This document shows, one piece after another, positions 15,603 to 23,600 of a stretch of 59,463 bases of DNA; positions within the stretch are counted from its first letter, which is position 1, and each line of letters opens with the position of its first letter. Source of the stretch: Burkholderia sp. WSM2232. GTDB taxonomy: Bacteria; Pseudomonadota; Gammaproteobacteria; Burkholderiales; Burkholderiaceae. The notes beneath the pieces are model-generated. The model did no database searches and was not told where the DNA came from. It was given only the letters and a program-made list of their open reading frames with translations. Position numbers and translations under genes: made by a program. The stretch is taken from assembly GCF_000472545.1 (NCBI RefSeq), contig NZ_AWZV01000039.1, positions 1 to 59,463 on the forward strand, given 5' to 3'.

Positions 15603-17102
15603 ATGAACATTCAAACGATCAACACCGAAAACATTCACACCGCACCTACGGGAAGGGCAGCCAGCCGCGCGCTGCGCAGCACGGTGATCGCGGCCGGCGT
15701 GGCAGCGCTGCTTTCGCTTGGCGCCTGCGGGGGCTCCGGCAGCCTCAGCTCGGGCACCGGCAGCAAGGGCAGCGGTTCGGCGGGCGGCACCTTGTCGACG
15801 GCAAGCGGCAGCGGCTCGATGGGCTCGGCCGGCTCCGGCAGCAACTCCAATACGAACACCAACCCTGATACGCACACGGACCCCGGCACCAATCCCGCCA
15901 CGACGCCGGTGGCCAATTCAATCGGCACGGTGGTGGGCAACACGGGCGGTGTGATCGGCGACGTGGGCTCGACAGTCACGGGCGTCGGCACGGTGATCGG
16001 CTCGCAGACGCTGCCGGGCGTCAGCACGCAAACCACCCAGGCCGCAGGAAGCATCGTCCAGGAAGTCGGCGCGGCGGTGTCGACGCTCGGCGGCGGCGTC
16101 ACGCAAGGGCTCGGTCAGCTAGGCACCGGCGGCAATGCGATCGGCACCACGGTATCGAGCGTGGGCGGCGTGCTCGGACACGTGGGCGGCGCGGTGACGG
16201 ACACAGGCAGCCTCGTGACCAGCCTCGGCAGCGGGCCGCTCGCGCCGTTGTCTGCGATCACGACGCCGCTCGGCGGCGCTGTCACGACCCTGGGCGGCGC
16301 GGTCACGAACGGCGGCAGCATGCTCGGCACCGCCCTTTCGACAGGCCCGGTCCAGCAGGTCACGCAGACACTGAGCACCGCGATCACCCCCATTACGTCG
16401 ATGGTCGCATCGACCACGCAGACGGTTGGCACGACAACGGGGCTCGGGGCACCGGTCAATACGCTCCTCTCGACGCTCGGCGGCGGACTCGCGCAGGCCG
16501 GCACGCTGCTCGCCACTTCCGGTGGCAATCCCGTCACGACTGCACTCGGGCGCACCGTCACGGACACCGGCACCACGGTCGCCTCCGTCGGCGGACTAGT
16601 GACGGGCGGCACCAGCGGCAACCCGCTCGCGCCGCTGACGAGCGCGCTCGGCGGCCTCACGGGCGGAGCCGCTAGTGGACCGCTTGCGCCGGTGTCCGGC
16701 GTGCTCAGCGGCTTGACGGGCGGCGCCAGCAGCGGCCCGCTCGCGCCGGTCACAGGCGCGCTGGCTGGGTTGACGGGCGCGCTTGGCGGTGCGTCCGCTG
16801 GTGCGAGCCCGCTTGCGCCGGTGACCGGTGTGTTGTCGAGTGTGACGAGCGGATTGAGCGGCGCAGCCGGCGGCAGCAGCCCGTTGGCCCCTGTCACAGG
16901 CGTGCTGTCGACGGTGACAGGCGCACTCGGCGGCGTCGCCACGACGACAGCGGCGGCAACCTCCAGCGCGACCCGCACGACCAGCACGACGCCCCCGGGT
17001 GTGTCGCTCACGGCCAGCTCGGGCAATGGCACGGCAAGCAATCCGCTTGCGCCAGTGACCTCGCTGGTCGGCGGCCTGCTCGGGGGATTGTCGAAGAAGT
17101 AG
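15603..17102 (+). CDS. Gly/Ser/Thr-rich repeat lipoprotein (collagen-like), paralogue 1
   Basis: A 499-residue exported protein of unknown function. After a polar N-terminus (MNIQTINTEN) and a basic stretch comes a hydrophobic segment ending in the lipobox LSLGAC, with Cys42 as the likely lipidated residue and Gly at +2, so outer-membrane sorting is expected. The mature protein is dominated by Gly, Ser, Thr, Ala and Val. The C-terminal third is five or six imperfect repeats of PLAPVTGVLSGLTG type, and the protein ends in SKK. It is not strict Gly-X-Y collagen, although databases may name it so. The chosen ATG has GAGG four bases upstream and sits correctly behind the sigma-54 promoter; upstream in-frame codons to 15435 precede that promoter. 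Surface matrix or adhesin is inference. Confidence 0.85.
   Translation: MNIQTINTENIHTAPTGRAASRALRSTVIAAGVAALLSLGACGGSGSLSSGTGSKGSGSAGGTLSTASGSGSMGSAGSGSNSNTNTNPDTHTDPGTNPATTPVANSIGTVVGNTGGVIGDVGSTVTGVGTVIGSQTLPGVSTQTTQAAGSIVQEVGAAVSTLGGGVTQGLGQLGTGGNAIGTTVSSVGGVLGHVGGAVTDTGSLVTSLGSGPLAPLSAITTPLGGAVTTLGGAVTNGGSMLGTALSTGPVQQVTQTLSTAITPITSMVASTTQTVGTTTGLGAPVNTLLSTLGGGLAQAGTLLATSGGNPVTTALGRTVTDTGTTVASVGGLVTGGTSGNPLAPLTSALGGLTGGAASGPLAPVSGVLSGLTGGASSGPLAPVTGALAGLTGALGGASAGASPLAPVTGVLSSVTSGLSGAAGGSSPLAPVTGVLSTVTGALGGVATTTAAATSSATRTTSTTPPGVSLTASSGNGTASNPLAPVTSLVGGLLGGLSKK
16612..16935 (+). repeat. Tandem PLAPVTG repeats inside the lipoprotein gene
   Basis: Five consecutive imperfect units of about 18-25 residues, each with (N/G/S)PLAPVTGxL followed by GLTGG-like glycine-rich spacers. 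A sixth unit, NPLAPVTSLVGGLLGG, closes the protein. The DNA units are diverged, so this is an old protein repeat and not a recent slippage array. Confidence 0.7.
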
Positions 17103-17403
17103 GCGCGGCCACGCACGCAAGGGAGCACGGCGGGACGCACCTGGCGAACTGCGTGGCGAAACAGGCGGCGGAAGCAGGCAAAGAAAGCCGCAGCGCGCGA
17201 CGCTTCACGCGATGGTGCGCGACCGACGCGCTTCCTGACGATCCACCGCGCACACACGTGACAGCGGCGTTCACTCCGGGCGTCCAGGCCTGATCCGAAT
17301 GCTGCAGTCCCAATACAGCTGGGAAGAAAGGCGCGCCGCCATCTCGACGAGACGGCGCGCTCCAGCAGCAAACACGATTACCCGAAGGCATTGAGGAGCA
17401 CAC

Positions 17404-18825
17404 ATGTCCACACCCCGTCTGTTGAACCGCCATCCTGCCGCGACGGCCTTCATGTCGTTGCGCACGCCGTTGATCGCCGTGGCCGTCGCCGGCCTGCTCG
17501 CCGCGTGCGGCGGCAGCACGGTCAACTCGCCGCCCACCTCCAGCACCGGCAGCGGCAGCGGCTCGGGATCGACCGGCAGTGGCGGTAACCCGACGACGAC
17601 CACCACCGGCACCTCGGGCGCCGTCACGGGGGCCGCGAAGACGACCAACGACCTGGGCTCGGTGATCGCCGCGCAGACCATTCCCGGCCTGAGCCCGCAA
17701 GTCACGCGAGGTCTCGGCGACGCCGTGTCGGGCACGAGCAGTACGCTGAACACGCTCGCCAACGCGGTAAGCGGCGGCGTCGGCCAGATCGGGGCGACGC
17801 AGAATCCCGTCGGCACCACGGTAGCGGGTCTCGGCCCGGTGGTGAGTTCGACGAGCGGCGTCGTGCAAGGCCTGAGCACCGGTGTGGACGGCCTCGGCAG
17901 CGGCAATCTTGCGCCACTCTCGCCCGTCACGACGCCGTTGGCGGGTGCCCTGTCGACCACCGCTACCGCGCTCAACGCGGGCGGCGCCACGCTCGGCAGT
18001 ACGCTCGGCTCGGCTCCGGTCCAGCAGCTCACGCAACCGCTCAGTACGGCGATCACGCCGATCGTCGTCACCGCGGGCCTCGTCACCCAGGCGGTGGGCA
18101 CGCAGACGGGCCTCGGCGCACCGCTCGGGGGTCTGCTGGCTCAGCTTGGCGGCGCACTCGGCGCCGCTGGCTCGCAGGCGGGCGCGGCAAGCGGCAACCC
18201 GCTCGGCGCCGATGCCGGTGCGCTGATCAGCTCGCTCGGCAACACCGTGACGAACACGGGCGGGCTCGTCAATCCAAACGGCCCGAACGGCGTGCGGCCG
18301 ATCCCCGGACTAATCACGAGCCTCGTCGGCAGCACGAATTTCAGCATCGCCAACGGACCGCCTTCGAACAGCAGCCCGTTTGGCCCGCTGCAAGACACGC
18401 TCGCCAGTCTTGGGCTCGGCGGCAATCCGCTTGGCTCTCTGTCGACGCTGCTCGGCGGCACGCCTCTTGCCGGGGTCGGCTCCGGCCTGAGCGGCGCCCC
18501 TCTCGGCCCGCTGACTTCCGCCCTGGGCGGTACGGGCAGCGGGACAAGCCCGCTTTCGTCCGCATCATCTTCGCTTTCGTCGCTGTCGTCGCTGCAGTCG
18601 GTGACCGGCGCGCTGTCCGGCGTAACCGGCGCTGCGGCGAGCTCGGGCGGCTCGGGCGGCGCACAGGCGCTCGGGCCTGTGACCGCCCTGGTTGGGCAAC
18701 TGACGGGCACCTTGAGCGGCGCCACCGGCTCCACTGCCGCCACAACTTCGACTAGTGCCTCCGGCAGTCCGGCGGGCGGACTGACCACATTACTGGGCGG
18801 GCTCGTGCCGGTAAGTCGTAAGTAG
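17404..18825 (+). CDS. Gly/Ser/Thr-rich repeat lipoprotein, paralogue 2
   Basis: A 473-residue protein clearly related to the preceding one. The lipobox LLAAC places Cys35 as the lipidated residue. Shared landmarks in the same order are IAAQTIPGLSPQ, LAPLSPVTTPLAGAL, PVQQLTQPLSTAITPI and VGTQTGLGAPL; the protein ends in SRK where paralogue 1 ends in SKK. The C-terminal PLAPVTG repeats of paralogue 1 are reduced here to PLGPLTS and LGPVTAL elements, with more Ser-rich linker. GAGGAG lies five bases before the ATG. The 301-base gap from paralogue 1 holds no other gene and no clear promoter. Function unknown; tandem duplication and divergence is evident. Confidence 0.85.
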   Translation: MSTPRLLNRHPAATAFMSLRTPLIAVAVAGLLAACGGSTVNSPPTSSTGSGSGSGSTGSGGNPTTTTTGTSGAVTGAAKTTNDLGSVIAAQTIPGLSPQVTRGLGDAVSGTSSTLNTLANAVSGGVGQIGATQNPVGTTVAGLGPVVSSTSGVVQGLSTGVDGLGSGNLAPLSPVTTPLAGALSTTATALNAGGATLGSTLGSAPVQQLTQPLSTAITPIVVTAGLVTQAVGTQTGLGAPLGGLLAQLGGALGAAGSQAGAASGNPLGADAGALISSLGNTVTNTGGLVNPNGPNGVRPIPGLITSLVGSTNFSIANGPPSNSSPFGPLQDTLASLGLGGNPLGSLSTLLGGTPLAGVGSGLSGAPLGPLTSALGGTGSGTSPLSSASSSLSSLSSLQSVTGALSGVTGAAASSGGSGGAQALGPVTALVGQLTGTLSGATGSTAATTSTSASGSPAGGLTTLLGGLVPVSRK

Positions 18826-18914
18826 TCCGCATAAAGGCTCGGACGCGACACGCATGGCATGGTCCGCGAGCCGTCACGGTCTCGCGCCGTGCCGTTGCGC
18901 GCGGCTCACGTCGC

Positions 18915-19015
18915 ATGGCATGGCGTGACGTGGCACGGCGCGGCATGACATGGCGTGACATTGACCTGGCATTGCATCGCACGACACGACACAACGTGAC
19001 ATGACATGCCATTGC
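18915..19015. repeat. Degenerate pentanucleotide array (RYGRC type)
   Basis: About 20 consecutive five-base units vary around ATGGC / GTGAC / ACGAC / ATTGC, with one six-base slip at 18965-18970. The phase is kept over 100 bases even though individual units differ, so this is an aged tandem repeat and not chance. It lies in the 384-base leader between lipoprotein 2 and the TpsB gene and is not in a supported coding frame. I found nothing else in that leader besides the TpsB ribosome-binding site. Confidence 0.75.
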
Positions 19016-19209
19016 ACGAATGGGCCGCGCAGCACGTCGCACGCGCCCTCGTTCGCACTGCATTCAAGCTTCGCGCGGTTGATGACGTAATACATGGCGG
19101 GACGGCTAGCTCCGTCCGGCCATCCATAAATCGAGCGCCGTCAGGCGGCAAGGCCATGCCGCGCAATGACAGACGCTCGCAGAACAAAACGGCATACGAG
19201 GACAATCCG

Positions 19210-20916
19210 ATGAGACTCGGGCACGGCAGCACCTGGACCTTCATGCTTGCGGCGTTGGCAGCGAGCGCAATGCAAGCGCCGGCACAAGCGCAGTCGCGAC
19301 CCGCCGCGGTCGCCGGAGGCAATCCGCTGGACTCGCTGCCGCAAATCAAGGCGCCCGACAAAGGTCCGAACGTGACCGTGCAGGTCGCGCCGCAAGCGCC
19401 GCAACTACAGGAACTGCTTGCGCGCCATCTCACGCCAACGCGCGTGCAGATCGAAGGCGTCAGGTCGATTCCCTTCGACGACGTCGCGCAGCGCTTCACG
19501 CCGCTCGTCGGCAAGGAGACGACCATCGGCGATCTGATCCAGGTGGCCAACGGCGTGACGAAGCTCTACCAGGAGCGCGGCTTCGCGCTTTCGTTTGCAT
19601 TCGTCCCGGCACAGACATTCGACGACGGCGTGGTGCGGGTCACGGTAGTGGAAGGCTACGTGTCGGCCGTCAAGGTGACCGGCAAGGCCGGCGCGGTGGA
19701 AGACAAAATCCGCGCAATCGCGGATCACATCACTGCGGACCGGCCGCTGCGGCGCGCGACCTTCGAGCGCTATATCAACGTGCTCGGCTTGTTGCCCGGT
19801 GTGAAAGTCGCCGCGAACGTTCCGCCGCCGCAGAACACGGACGGTGCGACCACGCTCGAGCTGAACGTGGAGCGCAAGCCTTTTGATGTCAGTACCGGTA
19901 TCGACTTCAATCATCCCGGCGTGCAAGGCCTGCTGAGCGCGACCGAAAATGGCCTCACCGCGCTCGGCGAACAACTGAGCGTGTCGGCGCTGCTGCCGAA
20001 AGGCCGCGACAACGTCACTTATCTGGCCGCGCATGCCACCGTCCCGATCGGCAGCAATGGTCTGATTGCGAAGCTCGACGCATCGCACTATCGCGGCAAC
20101 CCGGTCGACAATCCGGGCTTGCCGTCCTACGTCGAGCGCACGGTGATCAACGACAAGGTCGGCGGCTCGCTAGCGTATCCCATCCTGCTGAGCAATTCGC
20201 AAAGCGTGATCGGCACGGCGTCGGTGTATGCCTCGCACGACGAGGACCGCTATCACAATCAACAGACGGGTGCGCAGATCGGCCTGCGGTCGCAAGTGCG
20301 CGTGATGCAATTGCAAGCGGACTACACGAGCGTGCAAACCGGCCAGGTGCGCCGCGCGAGCCTTAACGTGGCGAAGGCGTTCGACATTCTGGGCGCGTCG
20401 AAGGCCGGCGATTCGAATGTGCCCGGCACGCGCGTCAACAATCCCGCTTCGATCAACTTCGTGCGTACCGGTGCAAGTTTTTCACAAACCAATGAGTGGC
20501 CCTTCAGGATCGGTACGGCCATCTCGCTGACCGGCCAGTACAGCGCCGTCTCGCTGCCGACCTCCGAGCAGATCGCCTTCGGCGCGCAGCGTTTCGCGCA
20601 AGGCTATCAGCCGGGCGAAGCGTCGGGCGATTCGGGCTGGGGCGCCATGTTCGAGATCAACCGCGCGTTCACGCCGGGCTTCACCTATCTGCGCACGTTC
20701 ACGCCATACATCTCGTTCGATATGGCGCGTGTCTATCTGCATGCGGGGACGCCGTCGCCGTCGCGGCTTGCGTCGATTGCATTTGGCTTCCGGATCAGCG
20801 ACGCGAAGTATTACAGCCTCGATCTCTCGGTGGCGAAGGCGGTCGGCGACGCTCCAGTCGAAAGCGCGTCGCGCAGTCCGCGCATCAATGCCACGTTCTC
20901 GTACCAGTTGAACTGA
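19210..20916 (+). CDS. Outer-membrane transporter of the TpsB/ShlB/FhaC type
   Basis: A 568-residue protein. The signal peptide (TWTFMLAALAASAMQAPAQAQS) is cleaved near residue 29. Two POTRA domains are inferred: about 76-150 (PTRVQIEGVRSIPFDDV to RVTVVEGYV) and about 151-235. The rest is a 16-strand-type barrel with alternating hydrophobic strands. In the barrel, FAQGYQPGEASGDSG (462-476) occupies the place of the conserved loop-6 (V/G)RGY motif, with Gln in place of Arg. Such proteins export large TpsA exoproteins or activate haemolysins. No TpsA-like gene is present in the window. The ATG is chosen for GAGGA seven bases upstream and a proper signal peptide; upstream in-frame codons to 19006 run into the repeat array. 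Confidence 0.88.
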   Translation: MRLGHGSTWTFMLAALAASAMQAPAQAQSRPAAVAGGNPLDSLPQIKAPDKGPNVTVQVAPQAPQLQELLARHLTPTRVQIEGVRSIPFDDVAQRFTPLVGKETTIGDLIQVANGVTKLYQERGFALSFAFVPAQTFDDGVVRVTVVEGYVSAVKVTGKAGAVEDKIRAIADHITADRPLRRATFERYINVLGLLPGVKVAANVPPPQNTDGATTLELNVERKPFDVSTGIDFNHPGVQGLLSATENGLTALGEQLSVSALLPKGRDNVTYLAAHATVPIGSNGLIAKLDASHYRGNPVDNPGLPSYVERTVINDKVGGSLAYPILLSNSQSVIGTASVYASHDEDRYHNQQTGAQIGLRSQVRVMQLQADYTSVQTGQVRRASLNVAKAFDILGASKAGDSNVPGTRVNNPASINFVRTGASFSQTNEWPFRIGTAISLTGQYSAVSLPTSEQIAFGAQRFAQGYQPGEASGDSGWGAMFEINRAFTPGFTYLRTFTPYISFDMARVYLHAGTPSPSRLASIAFGFRISDAKYYSLDLSVAKAVGDAPVESASRSPRINATFSYQLN

Positions 20917-21182
20917 GCCGGACCGGGCAAGGCTCGTTGCGCGTGAAGTGCCACAGCCGATTAGAGGCTTCATTATCAAACTGCGCGCGCACTTTCGCGC
21001 TCACTTCACGTATTCTCATCGATCACATCACGCGGCCGCACAGAGCCGCGGACCGGACGCCGGGTGCGGCGCGTCAGGAGACCCCAAGGCATCGCGCGAC
21101 ATCGCAAGGCAAACGCCTCGCGCGGGTGCCGATAATGCTGCGCGACCATGATCGCGCCATCTTTTTTTCACGGAGGAAGACA

Positions 21183-21677
21183 ATGATGCAGTTGGCTCAG
21201 CTCACTCAGCGCGCCCGTACCCTCGCAGTACGCGCAGCGAAACAGGCGGCACTCGCCGGCGTGCTGCTCGCGAGTGCCGCCACCGCGATGGCACAGGCCG
21301 ATACGCCGGTGGGCACGTGGCAGACCATCGACGATCACACCGGCCAGCCCAAGGCGCTCGTGCAGATCGTGCAGGACGGCAATGGCACGCTGAGCGGCAA
21401 GGTGGTCAAGGGACTCGGCGCGTACGACCAGCCGGATCGTCGCTGCACCGCGTGCACCGACGCGCGCAAGGACCAGCCGATTCTCGGCATGACGATCATC
21501 AGCGACATGAAGAAGGACGGCGACGCCTGGGATCACGGGCAGATTCTGGACCCGGAAAACGGCAAGCTCTACAAGTGCAAGATGCGCCTTGAAGACGGCG
21601 GCAACAAACTGGTCGTGCGCGGATATATCGGCGTGTCGCTGCTGGGACGCTCGCAAACCTGGGTGCGCCAGCAATAG
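21183..21677 (+). CDS. DUF2147 exported protein
   Basis: A 164-residue protein with a signal peptide (AGVLLASAATAMAQA, cleaved near residue 39). The mature domain, with TPVGTWQTIDDHTGQPKALVQI and LDPENGKLYKCKMRL, fits DUF2147, a small beta-rich periplasmic family of unknown function. Two Cys residues in RRCTACTD and one in YKCKM could form a disulfide or bind metal. GGAGGA lies five bases before the first ATG; the second ATG directly after it is also usable. It is the last plus-strand gene before a bidirectional terminator. Confidence 0.88.
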   Translation: MMQLAQLTQRARTLAVRAAKQAALAGVLLASAATAMAQADTPVGTWQTIDDHTGQPKALVQIVQDGNGTLSGKVVKGLGAYDQPDRRCTACTDARKDQPILGMTIISDMKKDGDAWDHGQILDPENGKLYKCKMRLEDGGNKLVVRGYIGVSLLGRSQTWVRQQ

Positions 21678-21714
21678 GACGGCGCAGTAGCCGCACCCGG
21701 TGCCGAGAAAAAAG

Positions 21715-21752
21715 AAACGGCCGACGATTATGATCGTTCGGCCGTTTTTTCT
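21715..21752. terminator. Bidirectional intrinsic terminator
   Basis: A near-perfect stem AAACGGCCGACGAT / ATCGTTCGGCCGTTT with one bulge, A-rich on its left and TTTTTT on its right. It lies midway between the DUF2147 stop at 21677 and the expected stop of the convergent IS5-like gene at 21778, and can end transcripts from both sides. Confidence 0.85.
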
Positions 21753-21777
21753 ACCCAATGTCGCGCAATTCGAGTCG

Positions 21778-22232
21778 TCATGCAGCGTGTTTGAAAGGCG
21801 ACGTGAAAGCAAACGGAGACGACGGCAGAGGCTTGGCCGGCGGCGATTGTAGACTGCTGGTGCCAGCGGCGCGGGCGCCTTCTCAGCGGCAGCCACGGGT
21901 TTGGATTCTGCGGCCGGATGGGTGCGCATGCGAGCTTCCATCATGGCGCACAGTTCCTCGCTCGCGGCGCCGAATAGCTGCTCCATTACGCGTTTGAGCA
22001 CGCCGGACTCGTACCAGGCCTTGAAGCGGCGATGGCAGGTTTGATAGGACGGGTATTTGCGCGGCATGGCGGACCACGTGGCGCCGCTGTACATTACCCA
22101 CAGCACGCCGTTGAGCACCGAGCGCGTGTTGGCCAGCGGGCGGCCCCGCAATTCCGAGCGCGGGCGCAATTCGGGCAGCAACGGCGCGATGCGTTGCCAT
22201 TCTTCGTCGTTGATGTCGCGGTAGGGGTTCAT
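21778..22232 (-). pseudogene. IS5-like N-terminal-domain (DUF4096-type) protein, frameshifted
   Basis: The ATG at 22232 has an AAAGGAGAAACC binding site. The first 110 residues are the IS5-family transposase N-terminal domain: NDEEWQRIAPLLPE, GRPLANTRSVLNGVLWVM, SGATWSAMPRKYPSYQTCHRRFKAWYE. No DDE catalytic domain follows. As sequenced, this frame runs on without a stop to 21168, through the terminator and antisense to the DUF2147 gene. Another frame, open from 21882 to a TGA at 21778-21780, reads TSSLQSPPAKPL and ends SPFKHAA just before the terminator. That strongly suggests a one-base loss (or two-base gain) around 21846-21882 in the Ala/Pro linker. It is either a recent pseudogene, a sequencing error, or a natural extension; the first two are favoured. 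Confidence 0.7.
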
Positions 22233-22410
22233 GGTTTCTCCTTTGTCAGATAATCGACAAAGATAGCCAGTCGTCCACAACCAGAACATCGGAGCAATCC
22301 GAATCCTGAAAACAGGCCTTTCGGCCTAGTCCGCTAGGCGCAGAAGCAGCGACCTATCGCAAAACCACCGCCGGCGGTCGGTTCCGGCGTCCTCCGGCGC
22401 GCCCCGCGCC

Positions 22411-23508
22411 TCAGGTAAGCGACGTATCGACGATCCGGCGCGGCGCATCGAGATACTCCTTGCTCTGCATCTCGACGATGCGCGACACCGTGCGCGTGAA
22501 TTCATTGGCCATCGGACCGTCCACATAAAGCTGCTCGGGCGGCACCGCGGCGGACATCAGCAGCTTCACCTTGTGGTCGTAGAACACGTCGATGAGCCAG
22601 GTGAAGCGGCGCGCCTCCGACGCCATGCGCGCCGACATCTGCGGCACGGCGGACAGGATCACCGCGTGAAAACGGCTTGCGAGTTCCAGGTAATCGTTCT
22701 GCGAACGCGGACCGCCGCACAACGTCGAGAAATCGAACCAGACCACGCCGTCGGCCTTGCGCAGCGCTTTCAGCTCGCGCTTTTCAATGTGCAGGATCGG
22801 GCTTTCGTCAGGCACCGCGGCAAGACGCGCGAACGCATCACGCAGCGCCTTGTCGGCGGCCGCGCCGAGCGGCGTGTGATAGACCTCGACCTGCGCCAGC
22901 GTGCGCTGCCGGTAGTCAATGCCTGCGTCCACGTTGATCACGTCCAGCTTGGTCTTGATCAGTTCGATGGCGGGCAGCATGCGGTCGCGATGCAGGCCGT
23001 CCGGATACAGCGTGTCGGGGTCGTAGTTGGACGTCATCACGAACTGCACGCCGTTTTCGAACAGCTTGTCGAGCAGGCGGTAAAGAATCATCGCGTCCGC
23101 GATGTCCGACACGTGAAATTCGTCGAAGCAGATGAGCCGGTAGCGTTTGGCCACACGGCGCGCGAGTTCGTCGAGCGGATCGGCCTGGCCCTTCAGCTCT
23201 TCCAGTTCGCGATGCACCTCGCGCATGAACTCGTGGAAATGCAGGCGCGTTTTACGCTGCACCGGCACGATCATGTAAAAGCTGTCCATCAGAAAGCTCT
23301 TGCCGCGCCCCACCCCGCCCCACATGTAGACGCCGCGCGGCTGGTCCGGGTGATTGATGAGCTTCTTGAACGCGTTCGAGCGACGCGCCTTGTACTCGAC
23401 CCACTCTTCGTAGCACCGCTGCAGACGGTCCACCGCCGCACGTTGCGCCGGGTCGGATTGATAGCCCCGCGTCTGCAGTTCTTTTTCGTAGTATTCGGTG
23501 ACGTTCAT
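22411..23508 (-). CDS. zapE: ZapE/AFG1-type ATPase
   Basis: A 365-residue AAA-like ATPase. Walker A GGVGRGKS is at residues 64-71 and Walker B is in LICFDEFHVSD. The sensor region FVMTSNYDPDTLYPDGLHRDR matches the AFG1/ZapE family. In bacteria ZapE associates with the division ring under stress; mitochondrial AFG1 acts in membrane protein quality control. It lies downstream of the odh operon but beyond a terminator at 23529, so it probably has its own promoter in the 90-base gap. A weak hairpin AGGCC-TTTC-GGCCT at 22314-22327 may end its transcript. Confidence 0.93.
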   Translation of the reverse strand: MNVTEYYEKELQTRGYQSDPAQRAAVDRLQRCYEEWVEYKARRSNAFKKLINHPDQPRGVYMWGGVGRGKSFLMDSFYMIVPVQRKTRLHFHEFMREVHRELEELKGQADPLDELARRVAKRYRLICFDEFHVSDIADAMILYRLLDKLFENGVQFVMTSNYDPDTLYPDGLHRDRMLPAIELIKTKLDVINVDAGIDYRQRTLAQVEVYHTPLGAAADKALRDAFARLAAVPDESPILHIEKRELKALRKADGVVWFDFSTLCGGPRSQNDYLELASRFHAVILSAVPQMSARMASEARRFTWLIDVFYDHKVKLLMSAAVPPEQLYVDGPMANEFTRTVSRIVEMQSKEYLDAPRRIVDTSLT

Positions 23509-23528
23509 CGTGTTGCTGCAAAAAGAAA

Positions 23529-23550
23529 GGCGGGAGGGAATGAACCCGCC
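23529..23550 (-). terminator. Intrinsic terminator of the odh operon
   Basis: On the minus strand GGCGGG and CCCGCC pair around a 10-base loop and are followed by TTTCTTTTT. It lies about 50 bases after the lpdA stop and before zapE. Confidence 0.75.
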
Positions 23551-23600
23551 CGCCCTGTGATGCCGGAAATGCCAGTGCGTTCAGTCAGGCGTGCGCGCGA

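Noticed and set aside
15603..17102. True collagen triple-helix (Gly-X-Y) repeats in the lipoprotein
   Set aside because: Glycine is frequent but not at every third residue; the repeat is PLAPVTG-based instead.
18930..18945. TGGCAC followed by GC in the pentamer array as a second sigma-54 promoter
   Set aside because: GG-to-GC spacing is 9, not 10, bases, and the array produces many such chance matches.
21168..21777. C-terminal extension of the IS5-like gene
   Set aside because: Runs through a terminator and antisense to a well-supported gene; explained better by a frameshift.
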